This document shows, piece after piece, positions 58,233-64,000 of a DNA stretch of 64,000 nucleotides (position 1 is its first letter; each line of letters begins with the position of its first letter). The notes under the pieces are model-generated. The model had not been told where the DNA came from. It saw only the letters and a list, made by a program, of their open reading frames with translations, and searched no databases. The position numbers and the translations under genes are program-made. This DNA is from Planctomycetota bacterium (GTDB lineage: Bacteria > Planctomycetota > Planctomycetia > Planctomycetales > Planctomycetaceae): NCBI GenBank assembly GCA_018242525.1, contig JAFEBS010000056.1, positions 3,202 through 67,201 of the forward strand, given 5' to 3'.

Positions 58233-59414
58233 ATGCGCATTGATTCCGTCGATTTCTTCTATCTGGCGATGCCCGAAATCCTCGATATCGGCGACGGAAG
58301 CCAGGACGCCTTGCTGGTCCGAGTGACTGCCGGCGACCATGTCGGTTGGGGCGAGTGCGAGGCGGCTCCGCTGGTCTCGATCGCCAGCCTGGTCTGTCCG
58401 ATGTCGCACAGCGCCTGCAAACCGGTGCAGGCATCAGTGCTGGGCCATTCGATCGATAGCGTGGCCGACATTCGTCGAATTGGAAACCTGGTCCGCGCCC
58501 AAAGTCTGGATCTGCTGCAGGCCGATCATACGCTGTCGGGAATCGACATCGCGCTGTGGGATCTGCTCGGACGCCGCCTGGACGAGCCGGTCTGGAAGCT
58601 GCTCGGCTATTCGCAATCGTATCCGAAGACCCCCTATGCGTCCGTACTATTTGGTGACACTCCCGCCGCGACGCTCGCGAAGGCGCGTGCAATCCACGCG
58701 CAGGGGTTCCGTGCCGCCAAATTTGGTTGGGGGCCGTTTGGATTGACCAGCGTGGCCGACGATGAGGCGCAATTGCATGCTGCACGCGAAGGACTTGGTG
58801 AGGACGGCATCCTGTTAATCGACGTCGGCACCGTCTGGAACACGGATCTCGACGCGGCCCGTGCCCGGCTGCTAGCTCTGCAGGATGTGCGTGCCACGTG
58901 GCTGGAAGAACCGTTCGTGTCGGGGGCGCTCACGGAGTACCATGCGTTATCGGACGAGAGTGGCAGTGTCGGCATGGCCGGGGGTGAAGGTTGCCACAAC
59001 TTTCACATGGCGAAACAGATGATCGACTACGCCGGCTTGAAGTATGTCCAGATCGACGCCGGCCGCATTGGCGGGATCACGATCTCGAAAGACGTCGCGG
59101 ACTATGCGGTGAATCACGGTGTCACTTACGTCAATCACACGTTCACCTCCAACCTGGCGCTGTCCGCCTCGTTGCAGCCGTTCGCCGGATTAAAATCGCA
59201 TGAGATCTGTGAATTCCCCACGGAACTGAAATCGCTCGCCACGGCGATGACGAAGAATCACATCACTCCGGATGTCAACGGCCAGGTGCGAGCCCCCGAT
59301 TCTCCCGGCCTGGGGATTGAGCCCGATTTGGCGGGGATTCAGCCGTATCTGGTGGATGTGGAGATCCGCGTCGGCTCCAGAGTCTTGTATCGCACACCTC
59401 AGTTATTGCCGTGA
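58233..59414 (+). CDS. Mandelate racemase/muconate lactonizing enzyme family protein
   Basis: This is a 393-residue enolase-superfamily enzyme, cytoplasmic. Likely acid/base Lys163 (AAKFGWGPFG), metal ligands Asp197 (IDVGTVWN), Glu225 (WLEEPF), Glu252 (GGEGCHN) and general-acid region around His302 (VNHTFTSN) are present. It abstracts an alpha proton from a carboxylate, probably a sugar acid, to dehydrate or epimerise it. The 3' end overlaps the convergent M24 gene by 16 bases. Start ATG 58233 is 31 codons inside a longer frame that lies over the inverted repeat. Confidence 0.88.
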   Translation: MRIDSVDFFYLAMPEILDIGDGSQDALLVRVTAGDHVGWGECEAAPLVSIASLVCPMSHSACKPVQASVLGHSIDSVADIRRIGNLVRAQSLDLLQADHTLSGIDIALWDLLGRRLDEPVWKLLGYSQSYPKTPYASVLFGDTPAATLAKARAIHAQGFRAAKFGWGPFGLTSVADDEAQLHAAREGLGEDGILLIDVGTVWNTDLDAARARLLALQDVRATWLEEPFVSGALTEYHALSDESGSVGMAGGEGCHNFHMAKQMIDYAGLKYVQIDAGRIGGITISKDVADYAVNHGVTYVNHTFTSNLALSASLQPFAGLKSHEICEFPTELKSLATAMTKNHITPDVNGQVRAPDSPGLGIEPDLAGIQPYLVDVEIRVGSRVLYRTPQLLP

Positions 59415-60574
59415 TGATCGACATCGCATTCGATCAAGTCGCGAGGAAATCGTGACAGCAATTCCGTTCCTTCGTTCGTGATCAACACATTGTCGATGAT
59501 GCGGGCACCGAGTTGTTCTTCACCCAGGAACACGGGTGGCTCCACGGTCACCACCATTCCCGCCTGCAATGTGTATGGACTTCCGCCGAACAGATGAATC
59601 GGCTCGGCCCAACCGGGCGGGGAACCGGGGGCCAGGCCGTAGCCGGACAAGTGAACTCGACCGTGATCGAGTCCCGCGTCCGCAATGACCTGTTTGGCCG
59701 CCTCATGTGGCACCACAGCCGGGACACCGGCGCGCATCTGGGCCCGGCACGCGTCGGATGCACGACAAACCAGATCGTACAGTTCCCGCATCCGGGATGT
59801 TGGCGGTCCCAGGCAGAACTGTCGACCGATCGTTGACGTATAGCGGTTGAAGGTGGCTCCATATTCGACGTTGCCAAAATCACCGCGCCGCATCCGCCGC
59901 CGCGTGGGAGCACCATGACTGAAACACGACCGCTCCCCGGAAACAAGATTGATCGGACTGGCGGCCAGTCCGCTGCCGGTGGTCAGCAGGGCATGATGGA
60001 TTTCGCCAGCGAGTTCCAGCTCAGTACGTCCCGCCGCCAGCGTCCCCGCGAACCGCTCCATGGCAACGTCGGCGATCCGGGCGGCTTCACGGATGTACTG
60101 TAATTCGGTAGCCGACTTCACCAACGTGAGATCGTGGATCAGGTTCGTCGCTTCGACGAATGTTTCGCCGAGTATTTGGTGAAGTCGTACATAGTGATGT
60201 GGATGGAGGTAGTACCCGGGAACTTCCAGGCCGATGCGGCTGCCGGGAAGACCCAATCGGTGCAGGACCTGTTCGAGGGCGCGGAGCGGATCGTCGGGTT
60301 CGCCGCCACCCCAGGTGAAGACGTCATCGACCAAAGCGTCCTGCAGGAATTCGTTGCGCTCACCCGCCCGCGTCAAAACAGAGATCGGACCAGGCTTGGC
60401 GGACACCAGCAGGCATTGGAATTCCTGATAACTCTTCGCGTCCGAACCGGTCAGCCACCGGATCGTTACGGGATGAAACAGCAGAAACCAGTCGAGCCCC
60501 GCAGCACCGATCGCTTCGCGTGCTCGCGCGCGTCGTGCGGAAAACTCGGCATCGGTGAAGTCCCATCGCGACAT
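59399..60574 (-). CDS. M24 (pita-bread) family protein, creatinase-like
   Basis: This is a 391-residue protein with creatinase-type N-terminal domain (about 1-150) and pita-bread C-terminal domain. Of the five metal ligands of aminopeptidase P/methionine aminopeptidase, only Glu345 remains. The others are Glu237, Thr248, Tyr312 and Ile360. His220 (CFSHGAPT) is kept. The pattern fits metal-free creatinase or ectoine-hydrolase-like enzymes, which hydrolyse C-N bonds of small molecules, rather than a peptidase. It is the last gene of a minus-strand operon with the MFS and enolase genes. Confidence 0.85.
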   Translation of the reverse strand: MSRWDFTDAEFSARRARAREAIGAAGLDWFLLFHPVTIRWLTGSDAKSYQEFQCLLVSAKPGPISVLTRAGERNEFLQDALVDDVFTWGGGEPDDPLRALEQVLHRLGLPGSRIGLEVPGYYLHPHHYVRLHQILGETFVEATNLIHDLTLVKSATELQYIREAARIADVAMERFAGTLAAGRTELELAGEIHHALLTTGSGLAASPINLVSGERSCFSHGAPTRRRMRRGDFGNVEYGATFNRYTSTIGRQFCLGPPTSRMRELYDLVCRASDACRAQMRAGVPAVVPHEAAKQVIADAGLDHGRVHLSGYGLAPGSPPGWAEPIHLFGGSPYTLQAGMVVTVEPPVFLGEEQLGARIIDNVLITNEGTELLSRFPRDLIECDVDHHGNN

Positions 60575-60586
60575 GTGTGATTCTCC

Positions 60587-61858
60587 TCACGCAGTACTGC
60601 TGGTCGGATCCACGTGCGGCGTAATCAGGAACCAGACGGCACCACCCAGGCCGCTGATCGCGCAGGCGACGGCGATGGCACCGGTCCAGCCCAGGTTGTC
60701 GGCCAGCGCGGGTGTCAGCACCGGCGAGATCATCCCGCCGATGTTCCCCCCCGTGTTCATGAACGCGCCCGAGAATCCGCGGGAGGTGCCCCCGATATCC
60801 GTCGCCGTTGTCCAGAAGACTCCCTCGCAGATTCCCAAAGCGGCCATCGAGATGGCCAGGCAAAGGGTCACGTTCCATTGGCCGGTCACCAGGATTCCCA
60901 GCAGGCCGAATGCGGCCCCCAGTCCCATTCCAGTCATCACGATCCCGCGACGACCACGGGTGGCTCCCAACAGTCGGCACACCAGATCGGTACTCAATCC
61001 GCCCAGAGCCATCCCCGCCCCCTGAGCCAGCATGATGTAGAAGGACGATTTCCGCGATTCAATCTCGGGAACCTGCAGCACCTCCTCGAAGTAGTAGGTC
61101 ATCCAGTAAAAGAACAGGTATTGAAAGTAACCATACGCGGCGTAACTGAGCGTCAGCAGCCACAGGTTGCGATGACGGAGCAGACTCCACGCCGCCCTGA
61201 TGTTCGCCGCGGATTCCGACGCCGATGTCACTTTCACCGGGGCGGGAAGCGACGGCGAAGCGAACCGCCGCCAGACCACGCCATAACAGATCAGCGCCAG
61301 GCCACTGACGACGAACGCCCACGGCCACGTCAGGCGATCCATCAGCCAGCCGAAGACGGGGTAACAGCACGCAATTCCTATCAGGGCACCGGCCGTGACC
61401 ATCCCATTGGCGGTGGCCCGGCCCCGTTCGGTCATCAAATCCGAAACCACATGCGCCGCGGCCGGATGCAGCGGCGCGTTGCAGGCGCCGGCCAGTCCGC
61501 GCACGACCAGTAACCCCAGCAGCAGGTTGCCCGGTCCCTGTGTGAACCAACCGAGTGTCCCGGTGATGGCGACAAACGCTCCCATACTCAGTCCCAGCAA
61601 TGTGAGTGCCCTGGCTGAACCAATCCTGTCAATCAACCAGCCACCCGGCAGCATGCCGATCGAGTAGACGATCAGGAATGTGGTATACACCCAACCCATC
61701 TGGGTTTTTGAGATCTGCAGGTGCTTGATAAAAATCTCGCTGCCCGCCACTGAGATGCCGACGCGATTGAAATGGGCAATCCCGGCAAATCCCATCAACA
61801 ACAGAATGACTCGCCATCGGGCCAGCGCTGCACTCGTACTGACCGGAGCAAGCTTCAT
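60587..61858 (-). CDS. MFS transporter, anion:cation symporter (ACS) type
   Basis: This is a 423-residue inner-membrane permease with about 12 helices. The motif A loop is GGWLIDRIGSARAL, and the helix 1 region RVGISVAGSEI resembles sugar-acid (galactonate, glucarate) and vesicular-type symporters of the ACS family. Placed between an enolase-superfamily gene and the M24 gene (gaps of 6 and 12 bases), it probably imports their shared substrate. Confidence 0.88.
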   Translation of the reverse strand: MKLAPVSTSAALARWRVILLLMGFAGIAHFNRVGISVAGSEIFIKHLQISKTQMGWVYTTFLIVYSIGMLPGGWLIDRIGSARALTLLGLSMGAFVAITGTLGWFTQGPGNLLLGLLVVRGLAGACNAPLHPAAAHVVSDLMTERGRATANGMVTAGALIGIACCYPVFGWLMDRLTWPWAFVVSGLALICYGVVWRRFASPSLPAPVKVTSASESAANIRAAWSLLRHRNLWLLTLSYAAYGYFQYLFFYWMTYYFEEVLQVPEIESRKSSFYIMLAQGAGMALGGLSTDLVCRLLGATRGRRGIVMTGMGLGAAFGLLGILVTGQWNVTLCLAISMAALGICEGVFWTTATDIGGTSRGFSGAFMNTGGNIGGMISPVLTPALADNLGWTGAIAVACAISGLGGAVWFLITPHVDPTSSTA

Positions 61859-61864
61859 GAAAAG

Positions 61865-63037
61865 TCACCTTCTGTCGCCGATGGAAAACCGCTGGATCAA
61901 CTCCGCGGGAAGTTGATAACCGATCCCCGCCGAATTTGGAAACGGGATCTCACCGTTTTTGACGGGCAACCCCGCCTGCTGCAGTTCCCGCCGCAGGGGC
62001 GAGTCGAAGACTTCCGCCGGAGCGTATTCAATGAACGGAGTGACAGGGGAATACGCCGCCAGATGGACGGATGCCGCGCCCAGGATCTGGGTCGACCAGT
62101 TTCCGGGACAGACCAGCGCTCCGCGCGAAACGGATTGATCGACAATCCGTTTCGCTTCCGTCAGTCCGCCGCAGGTTGTCATGTATGGCTGCGCGACCGA
62201 AACCCTTCCCCGCTCGATCATCTCCTGGAATTCCCAACGAGTGACTCCGTGTTCTCCCATCGCCAGCGGGATCGACGTCAATTCGGCCAGCCGTGCGTAC
62301 GGTTCGGGGGAATCCACGGGAAAAGGAGTCTCCAGGAAGAAAATGTCCAACTCTTCCAGTTCACGACAGATGCGTGCCACGGTGGGGACATCATTGAACA
62401 GGTAGCCGACATCCACCATCAGCGTGGCGTCAGGACCGATCGCCTGTCGAACTCGGCGAGCCATCTCCACCACGTGGCGGGGCGAAGACATCATCGGTTC
62501 TACTTTGAAGGCCCGGTATCCCAGTTCCTGAAGTCGCACGGCGCGCTCGGTCTGTTGAGCGATCATCGCCTCGTCCCCCCAGGTGTCCGAGACCAGGGTG
62601 CAGTAGGGTACGACACTGGATGTGCGGGATTCCGAATGAGTTTGAAATGGCCCCCGCTGCACACCTCCCAGCAGTTGCCAGACGGGTTGCCCGAGCGACT
62701 GGCCGTAGATGTCCCAGAGGGCGACGTCGAGTGCCCCCAGAATGATGATTTGCCATCCCCGGCGGTTGGTATGGATCAGCGAATCCCACATGTGCTGCCA
62801 CAATCGTTCCGGATGACTGATCGTCTGACCGATCAACAATCGTCCGAAATGGGTGTCAGGTGCCCCGACAGTCGCCTGCACCACCCCCGGCGGAACGCGA
62901 AACACTTCCGACAAACCGACAAGTCCGTCGTCGGTATGTACCCGCAGGCAGGCCAGCGGTTCGACTCCACCCTGATCGGGATCGATCGTGGGACCGTCGC
63001 CGATCACGAATGTTTCCAGCCGGGTGATTTTCAACAT
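61865..63037 (-). CDS. Enolase-superfamily dehydratase-like protein
   Basis: This is a 390-residue mandelate-racemase/MLE family enzyme. Lys178 (FKVEPM; KxE instead of KxK), metal ligands Asp209, Glu236 and Glu262 (FLETPF, MGEHGV) are present. The usual catalytic His near the barrel end is Asn313 (PGNWSTQ). It probably dehydrates or racemises a sugar acid, but the changed dyad makes the reaction uncertain. It is the first gene of the operon with the MFS and M24 genes. Confidence 0.88.
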   Translation of the reverse strand: MLKITRLETFVIGDGPTIDPDQGGVEPLACLRVHTDDGLVGLSEVFRVPPGVVQATVGAPDTHFGRLLIGQTISHPERLWQHMWDSLIHTNRRGWQIIILGALDVALWDIYGQSLGQPVWQLLGGVQRGPFQTHSESRTSSVVPYCTLVSDTWGDEAMIAQQTERAVRLQELGYRAFKVEPMMSSPRHVVEMARRVRQAIGPDATLMVDVGYLFNDVPTVARICRELEELDIFFLETPFPVDSPEPYARLAELTSIPLAMGEHGVTRWEFQEMIERGRVSVAQPYMTTCGGLTEAKRIVDQSVSRGALVCPGNWSTQILGAASVHLAAYSPVTPFIEYAPAEVFDSPLRRELQQAGLPVKNGEIPFPNSAGIGYQLPAELIQRFSIGDRR

Positions 63038-63299
63038 TCACATCTCCAGAGTATTTGTCTTTGTCCGTCGTCTTGCGGATTCGTCCGGTGGGATCGCCCG
63101 ACCTGTTGAGCCATGGCTCTACACATGCTGCAAAGCCGCCACAATCATCCAGCCAAGGTTAACTTTTCGTCAACTACGTGTCCTGCCAATCATGGTGCTT
63201 GCTCCCTAATACCGACGAGATAGGTACAGGGAGTCTACTTGGGGCCTGCGTTCGGACCTGGCAAGGCAAACGCTGCAGACGTGGCATACATCGACGGCT

Positions 63300-63594
63300 T
63301 TCTGCGGACAATACGCTGTATGTGGTTTACACCGAGCCGGGGGTCGCCATTAATACCGGCGGCGGGGCCACGAGCATCAATTCGTTCCTCGGCTACCATA
63401 ACTATGCCAGATTCAAGTCCGGGGGCGTGACACGGTCGTTCGCCTACGCCGTGATGATCGGGCCCGACGGCAATACGATGCTCAGCTACAGTGGATCGAC
63501 CCCCAAGGCCACCAGCATCCATGGCCTGATCGCCCCGACCGCCATGAACGCGGTCACTCAGGTCTGGCAGGAACTTGGCTTCGACTGGCGCTGA
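63300..63594 (+). pseudogene. C-terminal fragment of a secreted planctomycete protein
   Basis: The frame encodes LYVVYTEPGVAIN, SFLGYHNYA and AYAVMIGPDG, strands that I recognise from larger, lectin- or protease-associated secreted proteins of planctomycetes. The N-terminal part and signal peptide are missing, and the upstream frame does not continue them. It is most likely a truncated copy. Confidence 0.45.
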
Positions 63595-63634
63595 CTCACG
63601 TCCGTCAGAACCACCCGCAGGTAACCGGGAGTCA

Positions 63635-64000
63635 TCAATTGTCACTGAGTGTCGCCAAGTCACCTTCTGCACGGGACGACAGTGCTTTCAGCAGGTGATC
63701 GTCAATGCCATACACGATATTCTTGACGGACCCGTCTGCAAAAAGGAACTGCGCTGACTGCGGGTGATGGCTCCAGAAATGCTTGTTGTGAAAGCTGTCA
63801 GGGCGGCCAGCCATCAACCCGGCAAACGTGCTCAGGACATTGTCGGTCTCGCCGTTGCCGTTGATTCCGTACGCACAAATCGGCCAGCCATGATCCAGGC
63901 TCGTCGGGATTCCGCGTTCGCCGACGATCATCGTCGTCGATGTTCCATCCGTGAAATCGCGGAACGAAGTGCGACTGCCGCTGAACAGCGCACCATCGAA
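63635..64000 (-). CDS. DUF1559 domain protein (type IV pilin-like), partial
   Basis: Only the C-terminal 121 codons are inside the window; the rest lies beyond the right edge. The conserved tail GALFSGSRTSFRDFTDGTSTTMIVGERG and the final HPQSAQFLFADGSVK are diagnostic of DUF1559. Full-length members have an N-terminal prepilin-type methylation site and are exported pseudopilin-like proteins. They are expanded in planctomycetes to tens of copies. The role is unknown. Confidence 0.9.
   Translation of the reverse strand, partial: FDGALFSGSRTSFRDFTDGTSTTMIVGERGIPTSLDHGWPICAYGINGNGETDNVLSTFAGLMAGRPDSFHNKHFWSHHPQSAQFLFADGSVKNIVYGIDDHLLKALSSRAEGDLATLSDN

Overview
The window looks like chromosomal DNA from a member of the Planctomycetota, probably order Planctomycetales. 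This is an inference from gene content. The window has the tail of a DUF1559 pseudopilin-like protein, a DUF1592/DUF1552 gene pair, a giant PVC-type c-type cytochrome/dehydrogenase fusion, an ECF sigma factor followed by a FecR/VIT-domain protein, TPR and beta-propeller secreted proteins, several sugar isomerase-like TIM barrels, high GC, long gene spacing and many small palindromic intergenic repeats. I cannot name genus or species.

Layout. 0-10.9 kb is mostly housekeeping: a His/Asp-rich protein, MazG, an RND efflux permease, tRNA-Cys and tRNA-Met, a D-tagatose 3-epimerase-like enzyme, two unknown proteins and FolD. 11.3-12.8 kb has a small haem-c protein and a secreted sugar isomerase-like protein. 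12.9-25.1 kb is the most interesting block. A five-gene, translationally coupled operon (FAD oxidoreductase, DUF1365, two Cfa-type methyltransferases, DUF1295) is divergent from a MerR/CarH-like cobalamin-domain regulator. It is followed by a PQQ-like propeller, a fasciclin protein, an SDR/DUF2867 protein, an SRPBCC protein and an MFS exporter. A near-identical 15-bp sequence recurs in the divergent promoter region and upstream of the fasciclin gene, which suggests a light/B12/oxidative-stress lipid-modification regulon.

25.1-30.2 kb is one 1694-residue secreted fusion (isochorismatase, ThuA, beta-sandwich, PVC dehydrogenase, HEAT, cytochrome c). 30.6-39.6 kb carries envelope and secreted proteins, an HDOD regulator and an S41 protease/propeller pair. 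40.2-47.2 kb is a sigma factor plus a 2067-residue membrane FecR/VIT/vWA-like/TPR protein. 47.2-55.7 kb holds the DUF1552/DUF1592 pair and membrane or unknown proteins.

56-63 kb is a catabolic neighbourhood: a degenerate Ldh-family protein, a MoxR ATPase, two enolase-superfamily proteins, a creatinase-like M24 protein and an ACS-type MFS permease. Together they suggest uptake and turnover of sugar acids or small amidated compounds. The window ends in a truncated DUF1559 gene.

Gene remnants occur at 32.2, 55.8 and 63.3 kb. Intergenic spacers hold several palindromic repeat families, two of them with GNRA-loop hairpins.
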